Assembly: GCA_964551315.1 (NCBI GenBank)
Contig: CAZKCM010000004.1
Location: 62,001 to 126,000, forward strand
Direction: 5' to 3'
From: Virgifigura sp964551315
GTDB taxonomy: Bacteria > Pseudomonadota > Alphaproteobacteria > Dongiales > Dongiaceae
DNA: 64,000 nt
Shown: piece after piece, positions 1-8,702 of the stretch
Position numbering within the stretch: position 1 is the first letter of the stretch
How the letters are laid out: each line of letters starts with the position of its first letter
Translations under genes and position numbers: made by a program
Notes under the pieces: generated by a model
What the model saw: the letters and a program-made list of their open reading frames with translations, nothing else
What the model was told of the DNA's origin: nothing
The model's database searches: none

Positions 1-758
1 ACCGAGACGCCGCCGGAGGTGACCAGCAGGTCCGCGCCCTCCGCGGCGTCGATCATGTCCGAGAGCGCGTCCCGGTCGTCGCGGGCGATGCCGAGGTGAA
101 GCGGCTCCGCACCGCAGGCCGTCACGAAGGCGGCCAGGGACAGGCCGTTCGAACTCACGATCTGGCCCGGGCCGATCGGGTCCCCCGGCATCACGACCTC
201 GTCGCCGGTCGACAGGATGGCGATGCGCGGGCGCCGGGTCACGCGCAACCAGGGCCGGTTCATCGCCGCCGCGAGACCGACATCCCGGACCGTCAGGAGC
301 CGCCCCCGCGGCAGGCCGACATCGCCGGCCTTGAAGTCGAGTCCCGCCGGCCGGACGTGTCGTCCGGCGGACACTCCTTCACGGACGAGAATCCGCCGCC
401 CCCCGGCCGGGTCGTCCTCGACGGTCACATCCTCCTGGATGACGACGGCGTCGGCGCCGGCCGGCAGCGGCCCGCCGGTGAAGATCCGGACGGCCTCGCC
501 CGGCCCCAGGGTCCCTTCGTAGCCGCCGCCGGCCGGCGCTTCGCCAACGACCCTGAGACGCACCGGGACCGCCGCCACGTCCGCGGCGCGGACCGCATAG
601 CCGTCCATCGCCGACATTGCGACCGGCGGCTGCGTCACCCGGGCGACGACGTCTTCGGCCAGGACCCGGCCGAGCGCCTCCGTCAGGCCGATCTGCTCGC
701 TTCCGAGCGGCCGCAAGGCGGCGCAGATGCGGTTTCGCGCCTCTTCGACCGAGATCAT
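1..758 (-). CDS. moeA: Molybdopterin molybdotransferase MoeA (partial, 3' end outside window)
   Basis: Inserts molybdate into adenylylated molybdopterin, the last step of molybdenum cofactor synthesis in the cytoplasm. The frame opens with ATG at 758-756 and stays open for 252 codons to the window edge. The N-terminal part carries the family signature SAMDGYAVR near residues 53-61, and the last visible residues, LVTSGGVS, match the MPT-binding segment of the MoeA/MogA fold. The start overlaps the moaC stop by one base (TGATG), so translation is probably coupled. The C-terminal domain lies off the window and cannot be judged. Confidence 0.93.
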   Translation of the reverse strand, partial: MISVEEARNRICAALRPLGSEQIGLTEALGRVLAEDVVARVTQPPVAMSAMDGYAVRAADVAAVPVRLRVVGEAPAGGGYEGTLGPGEAVRIFTGGPLPAGADAVVIQEDVTVEDDPAGGRRILVREGVSAGRHVRPAGLDFKAGDVGLPRGRLLTVRDVGLAAAMNRPWLRVTRRPRIAILSTGDEVVMPGDPIGPGQIVSSNGLSLAAFVTACGAEPLHLGIARDDRDALSDMIDAAEGADLLVTSGGVS

Positions 759-1234
759 CACGCCGCCTCGTAATTGCCTGATTTGCCGCCGCTCTTATGG
801 ACAAGACGGATGTCGGTCAGGGTCATGCCGCGATCGACCGCCTTGCACATGTCATAGACCGTGAGCGCGGCCACGGCGACGGCAGTCATGGCCTCCATCT
901 CGACGCCGGTGCGACCGGCCACACGGCAGGTCGCGGTGATGTCGACCGCGTTCCGGTCCGGATCGACCGACAGATCCACCTTGACCGAGGTGAGGGCAAG
1001 GGGATGGCAGAGCGGGATCAGGTCCGGCGTCCGCTTGGCCCCCATGATCCCGGCCAGACGCGCCACCGACAGAACGTCGCCCTTCTTGACCTCGCCGCCG
1101 GTGATCAGGGCAAGCGTCTCAGGTCTCATGATCACCGAACCGCGTGCCGTGGCGGTCCGCTCGGTCACGTCCTTGTCGGAGACGTCCACCATCGCCGCCT
1201 TGCCTTCCGCGTCGAAATGGGTCAGACGGGCCAT
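758..1234 (-). CDS. moaC: Cyclic pyranopterin monophosphate synthase MoaC
   Basis: Second enzyme of molybdenum cofactor synthesis, converting the MoaA product to cyclic pyranopterin monophosphate. The 158-residue length is normal for MoaC. Family motifs are clear: KKGDVLSVARLAGIMGAKRT followed by LIPLCHPL in the middle, and GVEMEAMTAV plus YDMCKAVDRGM towards the C-terminus, which form the active-site surface of the hexamer. It lies 16 nt after trpC and overlaps moeA by one base, so it is probably co-transcribed with trpGDC. Linking tryptophan and molybdopterin genes in this way is common in alphaproteobacteria. Confidence 0.97.
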   Translation of the reverse strand: MARLTHFDAEGKAAMVDVSDKDVTERTATARGSVIMRPETLALITGGEVKKGDVLSVARLAGIMGAKRTPDLIPLCHPLALTSVKVDLSVDPDRNAVDITATCRVAGRTGVEMEAMTAVAVAALTVYDMCKAVDRGMTLTDIRLVHKSGGKSGNYEAA

Positions 1235-1250
1235 TGCGAACGGCGCTCCG

Positions 1251-2069
1251 TCAGGCGCTCAACCGGCGCGGCCCTCGGTCGCCCAGCAGCATTCGGGTCG
1301 CCGCGGCGACGTCATCCTGTCGCATCAGCGACTCGCCGATGAGGAACAGCCCGGCGCCAGCCCGCCGCATGCGGGCAAGGTCCTCCGGGGTGTAGAGGCC
1401 GCTCTCGGCCACGACCATGCGGTCCTCCGGAACCTTCGGCGCCAGCTCTTCCGTCGTCGCAAGATCGACTTGTAGGGTCTTAAGATTTCTATTATTGATG
1501 CCGATGAGCCTTGTCCGCAGCCGCAAGGCCCGCTCGAGCTCCTGGGCGTCATGGACCTCGGCCAGGACGTCAAGCCCGAACTCCGATGCCGCCGACTCGA
1601 GCTCCGCCGCCTGCGCGTCGGACAGCGCCGCCAGGATCAGCAGGACGCAGTCGGCGCCAAGCGCGCGCGCCTCGGCAATCTGATACGGGTCGACCATGAA
1701 GTCCTTGCGCAGGACCGGCAGATCGACGGCGGCCCGCGCCTCCACGAGGTAGCTGTCGCGGCCCTGGAAGTAGGGCTCGTCGGTCAGGACCGAAAGGCAG
1801 GTGGCGCCGCCTTCGGCATAGGCCCGCGCCAAGGCAGCCGGATCGAAGTCGCGCCGAATCAGCCCTTTACTGGGAGATGCTCGCTTGATTTCTGCGATCA
1901 GGCCGTAAGATCCCTCGGCGAGGGCCGCCGCCAGCCGGTCGGCGAAGCCGCGCGGCGGGTCGGCCGACCGGGCGGCCTCCGTCACGGCCTCCAACGGGCG
2001 CGCGGCGCGGCACCGCGCGACGTGCTCGCGCTTGTCGGCGCAGATCCGGGCCAGTACGTCCGCGCTCAT
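1251..2069 (-). CDS. trpC: Indole-3-glycerol phosphate synthase
   Basis: Closes the indole ring from carboxyphenylamino-deoxyribulose phosphate in tryptophan synthesis. It is a 272-residue single-domain TIM barrel, not fused to TrpF. Visible motifs are IAEIKRASPSKG (substrate-binding lysine of strand 1), VLRKDFMVDPYQI, GINNRNLKT and VAESGLYTPED. The ATG overlaps the trpD stop by four bases (ATGA), indicating coupled translation within trpGDC. The phosphate-binding C-terminus, GLFLIGESLMR, is intact. Confidence 0.97.
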   Translation of the reverse strand: MSADVLARICADKREHVARCRAARPLEAVTEAARSADPPRGFADRLAAALAEGSYGLIAEIKRASPSKGLIRRDFDPAALARAYAEGGATCLSVLTDEPYFQGRDSYLVEARAAVDLPVLRKDFMVDPYQIAEARALGADCVLLILAALSDAQAAELESAASEFGLDVLAEVHDAQELERALRLRTRLIGINNRNLKTLQVDLATTEELAPKVPEDRMVVAESGLYTPEDLARMRRAGAGLFLIGESLMRQDDVAAATRMLLGDRGPRRLSA

Positions 2070-3103
2070 GCCGAGGCGCTTTCGTTGGTGATGGCGACAA
2101 GGCGCGCCAGGGTGGCCTTGGCGGCGCCCGAATCGATCGACGCGGCGGCCAGCGCGACGCCGTCCTTCAGGTCCCTGGCCTTATCCGCGATCACCAGCGC
2201 GGCGGCAGCGTTGTAGAGGACGATGTCGCGATAGGGGCCGGTCTCGCCGTCCAGCAGCCGGCGAAGCGCGGCGGCGTTGGTCTCGGCGTCGGCGCCCTTC
2301 AAGGCAGCCGGGTCGGCGCGGGCGAGGCCGACCGTCTCCGGGTCGAGCTCGAAACTCGTGACCTTTCCGTCGCGGAGCTCGGCGACCTGCGAAGGCCCGG
2401 TCGTGGTCAGCTCGTCGAGTCCGTCGGAGCCGTGCACCAACCAGGCGCGCTCGGTGCCCAGCTTGCCGAGAACGGCCGCCATCGGCTCCAGCCAATCGCG
2501 GGCGAAGACGCCGATGAGCTGCCTTTTCGCACCGGCCGGATTCGACAGCGGCCCCATCAGGTTGAAGATGGTCCGCGTGCCGAGCTCGACCCGCGTCGGG
2601 CCAACATGGCGCATCGCGCTGTGGTGGCGGGGCGCCAGCATGAAGCAGATGTTGGCCTCCCACAGCGAGCGGCGCACCTGGGGCAGCTCTGCATCGATGT
2701 TGACGCCGAGCGCGGCCAGCACGTCGGCAGTGCCGGTCTTCGACGACATCGCCCGGTTGCCGTGCTTGGCGACCGGAACACCGCAACCGGCGACCACGAG
2801 CGCCGCGGCGGTGGAGATGTTCCAGGTCCCGGCGCCGTCGCCGCCTGTGCCGCAGGTGTCGATGGCGCCGGGCGGGGCGTCGATCGGGGTCATCTTGCTC
2901 CGCATTGCGCGGACGGCGCCGGTGATCTCGGCGACCGTCTCGCCGCGCACCCGGAGAGCCATCAGAAAGCCGCCCATCTGCGCCGGGGTTGCATCGCCGG
3001 ACATCATGATCTCGAAGGCGCGCTCGGCCTGACTCTCGCTCAACGGCTCGCCGCGCGCCACCACGGCCAGCAGGGCTTTGAAGTCGTTCAGATCCGCGGT
3101 CAT
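2066..3103 (-). CDS. trpD: Anthranilate phosphoribosyltransferase
   Basis: Transfers the phosphoribosyl group of PRPP to anthranilate. The chosen ATG at 3103 gives 345 residues, the usual size, and begins MTADLNDFKALLAVVARGE. The open frame continues upstream inside trpG, but that part has no homologous look. Signatures are DTCGTGGDG (PRPP-binding loop), KHGNRAMSSKTGTADVLAALG, and FMLAPRHHSAM followed by LGTRTIFNLMGPLSNPA. It overlaps trpG and trpC by four bases each (ATGA), so the three cistrons are translationally coupled. Confidence 0.97.
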   Translation of the reverse strand: MTADLNDFKALLAVVARGEPLSESQAERAFEIMMSGDATPAQMGGFLMALRVRGETVAEITGAVRAMRSKMTPIDAPPGAIDTCGTGGDGAGTWNISTAAALVVAGCGVPVAKHGNRAMSSKTGTADVLAALGVNIDAELPQVRRSLWEANICFMLAPRHHSAMRHVGPTRVELGTRTIFNLMGPLSNPAGAKRQLIGVFARDWLEPMAAVLGKLGTERAWLVHGSDGLDELTTTGPSQVAELRDGKVTSFELDPETVGLARADPAALKGADAETNAAALRRLLDGETGPYRDIVLYNAAAALVIADKARDLKDGVALAAASIDSGAAKATLARLVAITNESASA

Positions 3104-3702
3104 GCCACCGAAGCCAGGGCTGCTGCGTTGTGGCCGGCGATCCGAAGGAAGTTGGCGAGCAGCCGATGGCCGTGCTCCGAGGCGATGCTTTCGGGATGGA
3201 ACTGGACGCCGTGGATCGGCAGATCCCGGTGGGCGAGCCCCATGATCAGCCCATCCTCCGTCTCGGCGGTAATCGCGAGCTCGCCCGGCAGGGACGGCCG
3301 GTCCACCACCAGAGAGTGATACCGCGTCGCGGTGAAGGGCGTCGGCAGCTCGCGGAAGATCCCTTCGCCGGTGTGGTGGATGGCGCTCAGCTTGCCGTGC
3401 ATCGGGAGCGGCGCGCGCACGACCCTGCCGCCGAAGGCCTGGCCGATCGACTGATGCCCGAGGCAGACGCCGAGAAGCGGCGTCCGGGCCTCCGCCGCCG
3501 CGGCAACGAGATCGAGGCAGATTCCCGCGCGGTCCGGATCGCACGGACCCGGGGAGAGAATGATTCCCTGGGGGCCCAACGCCATCGCTTCCGCGACCGT
3601 TATCGCGTCGTTGCGCTTCACCGTCAGCGTGGCGCCGAGCTCTCCCAGGAAGTGGAAGAGGTTGTAGGTGAAGCTGTCGTAATTGTCGATTAAGAGAAAC
3701 AT
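3100..3702 (-). CDS. trpG: Anthranilate synthase component II (glutamine amidotransferase)
   Basis: Supplies ammonia from glutamine to TrpE for anthranilate formation. It is a class I amidotransferase of 200 residues with the oxyanion motif LSPGPCDP, nucleophile loop LLGVCLGHQSIGQAFGG and catalytic His-Glu in GVQFHPESIASEHG. ATG 3702 is chosen because MFLLIDNYDSFTYN matches the normal TrpG N-terminus. An in-frame TTG at 3720 is an alternative, and neither has a strong Shine-Dalgarno sequence. This is the first gene of trpGDC-moaC-moeA. Its usual upstream partner trpE is about 3.5 kb away, beyond two genes on the opposite strand. Confidence 0.95.
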   Translation of the reverse strand: MFLLIDNYDSFTYNLFHFLGELGATLTVKRNDAITVAEAMALGPQGIILSPGPCDPDRAGICLDLVAAAAEARTPLLGVCLGHQSIGQAFGGRVVRAPLPMHGKLSAIHHTGEGIFRELPTPFTATRYHSLVVDRPSLPGELAITAETEDGLIMGLAHRDLPIHGVQFHPESIASEHGHRLLANFLRIAGHNAAALASVA

Positions 3703-3973
3703 TTCATTATGTTCTGCCAAATCCCTCAGGCGGGATCAGAGAGAGCTCCGGTCCGCCTGAATCGGGTCCGGGATTTATAACAGGTCCGGCAGGGCTTAGG
3801 GAAGTAAGGCGGCCCCTTTCCCGCGGGCCCATAGGGTGTCGTCGGGAGCAGTCGGGCCAGTCCCACCGCGGTCGGGATTTCGTTTCACCCGTGAAGGGGT
3901 GTGTTGTACAACCCGCCGCGAGGGTTGCGCGCGGCCGGCTCGGCAGCCGAGGAGAATCGAGGGACAGAGGCGC

Positions 3974-5059
3974 ATGCCGCAGCGGCGGGCAGGGAACCGG
4001 ACCATGATCGGCATCGGGCCGGCGACGATTCGCCGGCTGCTGCGAAGCGGTTGGGCGCTTCTCGTCCTGGGCGTGGCCGCGGGGTTCGTCATCAGCACGC
4101 TGCTCGCGGAGTGGCCGCCGTCGAACGGATCCGGCCAGGCAGCCCGGAGCCAGGCCACGGTGGTCATGCCGTCTCCGCCGCCAGACCCGGCAGCCGGTTC
4201 ACCCGTCGCCGCTTCGCCCGCGCTCCAGCCAATGCGGCCGGCGTCGCCGGCGGCGATGCCGCCGGAGCCTCTGCCGAAACCGGCGCCGAAGGTATCGGCG
4301 CCTCCGTTAGCGCGTGAGCCGGACGCCGCCGGTCCCGCCTGGCGACGCAACGCGGTACCCGTGCCTGATCCGGCCGGCCGGCCGATGATCGCGATCGTGA
4401 TCGACGATCTCGGCGTGAATCGGGCCAATTCGCGGCGAGTGATCGAGCTGCCGGCGCCGCTGACACTGGCATTCCTGACCTATGCCGCGGATCTCGAGGA
4501 CCAGACCCGCGCGGCGCGCGCGGCCGGGCATGAGCTGATGGTCCACTTTCCGATGGAGCCGCTGAGCGGTGAGGCGGATTCCGGGCCAAACGCACTCGAA
4601 GTCGGCCTGTCGCCCGAGGAGTTGCGGCGTCGCCTCGATTGGGGCCTGTCCCGTTTCGAAGGCTATGTCGGCATGAACAACCACATGGGCAGCAGGTTCA
4701 CTGGTTGGGAGCCGGGTATGACCGTGGTGCTCGAGGAGCTTCGCCGCCGCGGGCTTCTGTTTCTCGATTCGCGGACCATTGCCACCAGCGTTGCGGCACG
4801 CGTCGCCGACGCGGTCGGCGTGCCCCACGCCGCGCGGGACGTCTTCCTCGACAACGAGGCCTCGGCCGAGGCAGTCCGCCGCCAACTCGCCAAGATCGAG
4901 TCCATAGCCCGGCGCCACGGTTCCGCCATTGCGATCGGCCATCCGCACGAGGGCACGATCGAGGCGCTGCGCGAATGGCTGCCCAGCTTGGCCGAGCGGG
5001 GTTTCGCCCTGGTGCCGGTCAGCGCGATTGTCCGCCGCACCATCGCCGTCGCGGGCTGA
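3974..5059 (+). CDS. Divergent polysaccharide deacetylase (YibQ family)
   Basis: A predicted secreted or membrane-anchored member of the divergent polysaccharide deacetylase family; its exact substrate is unknown. A single hydrophobic segment (LLVLGVAAGFVISTLLAEW, about residues 29-47) is followed by a Pro/Ala-rich linker of about 90 residues and the catalytic-fold domain. Motifs include MIAIVIDDLGVN, HFPMEP, NNHMGSRFT and AIGHPHEGTIEAL. ATG 3974 is preceded by AGAGG; ATG 4004 is an alternative. In other alphaproteobacteria this family often sits near a carboxyl-terminal protease. Here it lies alone between trpG and a histidine kinase, on the strand opposite the trp genes. Confidence 0.85.
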   Translation: MPQRRAGNRTMIGIGPATIRRLLRSGWALLVLGVAAGFVISTLLAEWPPSNGSGQAARSQATVVMPSPPPDPAAGSPVAASPALQPMRPASPAAMPPEPLPKPAPKVSAPPLAREPDAAGPAWRRNAVPVPDPAGRPMIAIVIDDLGVNRANSRRVIELPAPLTLAFLTYAADLEDQTRAARAAGHELMVHFPMEPLSGEADSGPNALEVGLSPEELRRRLDWGLSRFEGYVGMNNHMGSRFTGWEPGMTVVLEELRRRGLLFLDSRTIATSVAARVADAVGVPHAARDVFLDNEASAEAVRRQLAKIESIARRHGSAIAIGHPHEGTIEALREWLPSLAERGFALVPVSAIVRRTIAVAG

Positions 5060-5278
5060 GTTCAAGAATCGGCAACAAGTCGTCGGCAAACCGCCGCGTC
5101 GCGGCAATCCCGCGGGCTCATGATGCAATGGAGCCGTTCTTGTCGGGCTGCGGATCGGTCTCAGAACTTCAGGAATTCACCAGATCGGGGCCTCCATCCA
5201 GCCCATTGAACGCGCCCCACAGTCCGAGTAGCCTGAAAATCTTGCCTGTTGACGGTCTCATCCTTGAGGATCCGTTCG

Positions 5279-7093
5279 GTGACAGGTCGCGTCTCCTTCG
5301 CCAAAGCGCGGCACCCGCCGGAAGAGCGGCGGTTTCGATTCGACCGGGGCGATCAGCCGGACGAGCGGCGGGGCGACCTGCTACAGGTGCCGTCACCATC
5401 CGGCGCATGGAGTTACGCCGGGACGGCGGGAGCGCCGATCATTGCGTTCGTCTTTGTCATCCTCGTCCTCCTCGGAGTCGCGCTGTGGCTCTGGCAGGAT
5501 AGGGCGCGAATCCTGGCGGACGGCGAACGCGTCGCGAACAATCTCGTGATGGTTCTGCAGGAACAGACCGGCCGCACGTTTCAGGCGGTCGATCTGACGC
5601 TTGCCGTCATCGTCGACGCGCTGCGCCTCGCGCCGCCCCTCCGCGATCACGACCCGGCATTCGAGCAGGCGCTGCGGCACAGGCGGGACATGTTGCCCTA
5701 TGTTCGAGCGCTGTTTGTGATCGGTCCGGATGGCTTCATCACCCAGGATACAGACCGGGATACGCCACGGGTCAGCCTTGCGGACCGCAACTACTTCATC
5801 GCGCATGCGGAGGATCCGGGCCTTGAGCTGTATGTGGGGCCGCCGCTGGTCAGCCGCTCGGTCGGCACTTGGTTCGTGAGCGTGAGCCGTCGCATCGACA
5901 ACCGGGACGGGAGCTTCGGCGGCATCGCGGTGGCAGCCGTCGAACCGCGTTACTTCGAAAGCTTCTACGAGGAACTGGCGCTCGGTCAGGGAGACGTCAT
6001 CGCGCTCTTCGGATATGACGGCATCCTGATCGCGCGCTATCCCGGTCCCGAAACGGCCATCGGCCAGTCCTTCACGCATTTCGATCTGTTCCGGTGGCGG
6101 CTGAGCGAAAACCGCCGGGGGACATATCACAGCTCAAGCAGCATCGACGGCGTCCGACGCATCTTCAGCTATCGTGCGCTGGATTCCTACCCTTTGGTGG
6201 TCACCGTGGGGCTCGCCGAGGACGCGCTGCTAGCCGAGTGGCGGCGAACCGCGGTCGCCGCCCTGGCAGTGGCCGCGCTGGTCGCCCTGCTGGTCGGGAC
6301 CCTCGCGGCCGTTCTGGTACGCCAGCAGAGGCAGCGCGACCAGGCGCGCGAACGGCTTGCCCAGGCACAGAAGCTCGAAGCGCTCGGCCACATGACTGGC
6401 AGCATCGTGCATGATTTCAAGAACCTGCTCACCGCCGTCTCCGGCGGGATCGCGGTCATCCGCCACCTTGGTGCCGACGGCGAGGTCCGGAAGGTCACGG
6501 AAATGCTGTCGGGCGCCGTGATGCAAGGCAACCGCCTGATCGACCAGCTGCTGGCGTTCGCCCGCCACCAGGAGCTTGCGGTCCAAGCCATCGACGCGAA
6601 CGCGGTGATTCTGGGAGTAGAGAGCCTGCTGCGGCACGCCGCGGGCCCCAAGGTAAAGCTGGAGCTGGATCTCGCCCCGGCCTTGTGGCCGTGCCTGGCC
6701 GACCTGGGGCAGTTCGATGCGGCGATGATGAATCTCATCGTCAACGCAAAGGACGCGATGCCGGCCGGCGGGCGGATACGGATTTCGACGACGAACCGGA
6801 AGGCGGGCACGAAGTCCGCTGCCGACACCCTTCGGCCCGGGGATTACGTCCGCGTAACGGTGGCGGACAACGGAAGCGGCATGGCGCCCGACGTGCTACA
6901 GCGCGCCCTCGACCCGTACTTCACGACCAAGAAGGACGCCGGAACCGGCCTCGGCCTCAGCCAGGTCTACGGCTTCGTCCGCCAGATCGGCGGCGACATG
7001 CGCATCGAAAGTCACGTCGGGAGCGGTACGGCCGTGCACCTGTTCTTCCCGCGCGCGACCGGCGATATCGCGCTCGTAGGCCGCCCGTCTTAG
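5279..7093 (+). CDS. Sensor histidine kinase with periplasmic Cache-like domain
   Basis: Membrane sensor kinase with no attached receiver. Visible order: first membrane helix near residues 52-72, a periplasmic double-Cache-like domain (DRNYFIAHAE, VGPPLVSRSVGTWFVSVSRR), a second helix rich in Ala/Val near 320-345, a short coiled coil, then the phosphoacceptor region GHMTGSIVHDFKNLL (His about 378), N-box NLIVNAKDAM and G-box GTGLGLSQVYGFVRQIGG. GTG 5279 is preferred because GAGGA lies eight bases upstream; an in-frame TTG at 5249 would add ten residues. No response regulator gene is adjacent. It converges on trpE. Confidence 0.85.
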   Translation: MTGRVSFAKARHPPEERRFRFDRGDQPDERRGDLLQVPSPSGAWSYAGTAGAPIIAFVFVILVLLGVALWLWQDRARILADGERVANNLVMVLQEQTGRTFQAVDLTLAVIVDALRLAPPLRDHDPAFEQALRHRRDMLPYVRALFVIGPDGFITQDTDRDTPRVSLADRNYFIAHAEDPGLELYVGPPLVSRSVGTWFVSVSRRIDNRDGSFGGIAVAAVEPRYFESFYEELALGQGDVIALFGYDGILIARYPGPETAIGQSFTHFDLFRWRLSENRRGTYHSSSSIDGVRRIFSYRALDSYPLVVTVGLAEDALLAEWRRTAVAALAVAALVALLVGTLAAVLVRQQRQRDQARERLAQAQKLEALGHMTGSIVHDFKNLLTAVSGGIAVIRHLGADGEVRKVTEMLSGAVMQGNRLIDQLLAFARHQELAVQAIDANAVILGVESLLRHAAGPKVKLELDLAPALWPCLADLGQFDAAMMNLIVNAKDAMPAGGRIRISTTNRKAGTKSAADTLRPGDYVRVTVADNGSGMAPDVLQRALDPYFTTKKDAGTGLGLSQVYGFVRQIGGDMRIESHVGSGTAVHLFFPRATGDIALVGRPS

Positions 7094-7105
7094 ACGGTCC
7101 GATCA

Positions 7106-7125
7106 GTCGGCGGAACGTTGCCGAC
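7106..7125. other. Inverted repeat between convergent kinase gene and trpE
   Basis: GTCGGC and GCCGAC (6 bp) surround an 8-nt loop just after the kinase stop codon. No T-run follows on either strand, so it is only a weak candidate terminator for the two converging genes. Confidence 0.25.
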
Positions 7126-7190
7126 ACGGCGCCGATCGTGCGGCATTCGCCTTTGCATGGGGTTGTTTGTCGCGCCCGGCGGGGGAGGGA

Positions 7191-8699
7191 CTACCCTTGC
7201 CGGGCGGCGAAGCGGACGGCTTCCTCGGCGGCACGGATGAGGGCCCGCGCCTTGTTACGGCTCTCCTGATACTCCGCCTCGGGATCGCTGTCGGCGACGA
7301 CGCCACCGCCGGCCTGGACGTACATGACGCCGTCCTTGACGATGGCGGTGCGCAGCGCGATGCAGGTGTCCATCGCCCCATTCGCCGCGAAATAGCCGAT
7401 CGCGCCGCCATAGATCCCGCGCCGCTCCGGCTCCAGTTCGTCGATGATCTCCATCGCCCGCACCTTCGGCGCCCCGGAGACGGTACCGGCGGGAAAGCCG
7501 GCCACCAGGGCGTCCATGGCGCCGTAGCGCTCGTCGATCTCGCCCTCGACGTTCGAGCTGATGTGCATCACGTGCGAGTAGTGCTCGATCACCATCTTCT
7601 CGGTGACCTTCACCGTGCCGACCTTGGCGACGCGGCCGACGTCGTTGCGGCCGAGGTCGAGCAGCATCAGGTGCTCCGCCACTTCCTTCGGATCGGCGAG
7701 GAGGTCCGCCGCGAGTTCGCGGTCCTCCTCCGGCGTCGCCCCGCGCCGCCGCGTGCCGGCGAGGGGCCGGATGGTCACTTTGCCGTCGCGCAGCCGGACC
7801 AGAATCTCGGGGCTGGAGCCGACCACGGCGAACCCGCCGAAATCCAGGAAGAAGAGAAAAGGCGAGGGGTTCAGGCGGCGCAGCGCCCGATAGAGCGCAA
7901 AAGGCGGGAGCCGGAACGGAACCTTGAAACGCTGCGACGGGACGACCTGGAAGATGTCGCCGGCGAAAATGTACTCCTTCGCCTTCTCCACCATCGCGTG
8001 GAACTCCGCCCGGCTCATGTTCGACGTCGGCTCCGGCAGCTCGGCGAGGTCCCCGGCGGCCTCGCGCCGATAGGGCAGGCTCCGTTCGAAGTCGTGCAGC
8101 ACGTCGGCCAGGCGTTCGCAGGCCTGATCGTAAGCGGCGCGGGGGCCAACGCCCTCGCGCGGCCAGACCGGCGTGACGATCGTGACGAGATTCTCGAAGT
8201 TGTCGAAGATCGCGGTCACGGTCGGCCGCAGGAACATGCCGTCCGGAATACCGAGCACGTCCGGATTGTTGTCCGGCAACCGCTCCATGAGCCGGACCAT
8301 GTCATAGCCCATATAGCCGAACAGCCCGGCCGCCATCGGCGGCAGGGATGAAGGCGTGGCGATCCGCGACTCGTCGATGACGGCCTTCAGGGACTCGATC
8401 GCCCCGCCGGAGCAGGGCTCGAAGGCGTCCGCCTCGAAGCGGGCCCGGCGGTTGATCTCCGCCTTGTCGCCGCGGCAGCGCCAGATCAGGTCTGGCTTCA
8501 GACCGATGAAGGAGTAGCGCCCCCGAACGGCCCCTCCCTCGACGGATTCGAGAAGGAAACTGTTCGGGCGCCCGTCGGCAAGCTTCAGCATGGCCGAGAC
8601 GGGCGTCTCAAGATCGGCGACCAGCGTCGTCCAGACGACCTGCGGCCGGCCGGCCGCGTAGGTCGCCGCGAAATCGTCGAACCCAGGTTCCGCCTTCAT
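7191..8699 (-). CDS. trpE: Anthranilate synthase component I
   Basis: Converts chorismate and ammonia to anthranilate, paired with TrpG. The 502-residue protein has the N-terminal feedback-site motif LLESVEG and the chorismate-binding C-terminal half: FQVVPSQRFKVP, PSPFLFFLDFGG, VGSSPEILVRL, IRPLAGTRRRG, LMLLDLGRNDVGRV and FPAGTVSGAPKVRAMEIID. It starts three bases after the ppiD stop (TAG-GCC-ATG), so it is read from the ppiD promoter. TrpG is not next to it: two plus-strand genes intervene, which separates the two subunits transcriptionally. Confidence 0.97.
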   Translation of the reverse strand: MKAEPGFDDFAATYAAGRPQVVWTTLVADLETPVSAMLKLADGRPNSFLLESVEGGAVRGRYSFIGLKPDLIWRCRGDKAEINRRARFEADAFEPCSGGAIESLKAVIDESRIATPSSLPPMAAGLFGYMGYDMVRLMERLPDNNPDVLGIPDGMFLRPTVTAIFDNFENLVTIVTPVWPREGVGPRAAYDQACERLADVLHDFERSLPYRREAAGDLAELPEPTSNMSRAEFHAMVEKAKEYIFAGDIFQVVPSQRFKVPFRLPPFALYRALRRLNPSPFLFFLDFGGFAVVGSSPEILVRLRDGKVTIRPLAGTRRRGATPEEDRELAADLLADPKEVAEHLMLLDLGRNDVGRVAKVGTVKVTEKMVIEHYSHVMHISSNVEGEIDERYGAMDALVAGFPAGTVSGAPKVRAMEIIDELEPERRGIYGGAIGYFAANGAMDTCIALRTAIVKDGVMYVQAGGGVVADSDPEAEYQESRNKARALIRAAEEAVRFAARQG

Positions 8700-8702
8700 G
8701 GC

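Noticed and set aside
3886..3911. CACCC-GTGAAG-GGGTG and TTGTACAA palindromes before the deacetylase gene
   Set aside because: Short stems in a spacer between divergent genes; not similar to a known trp operator or attenuator, and no leader peptide with tandem Trp codons was seen.
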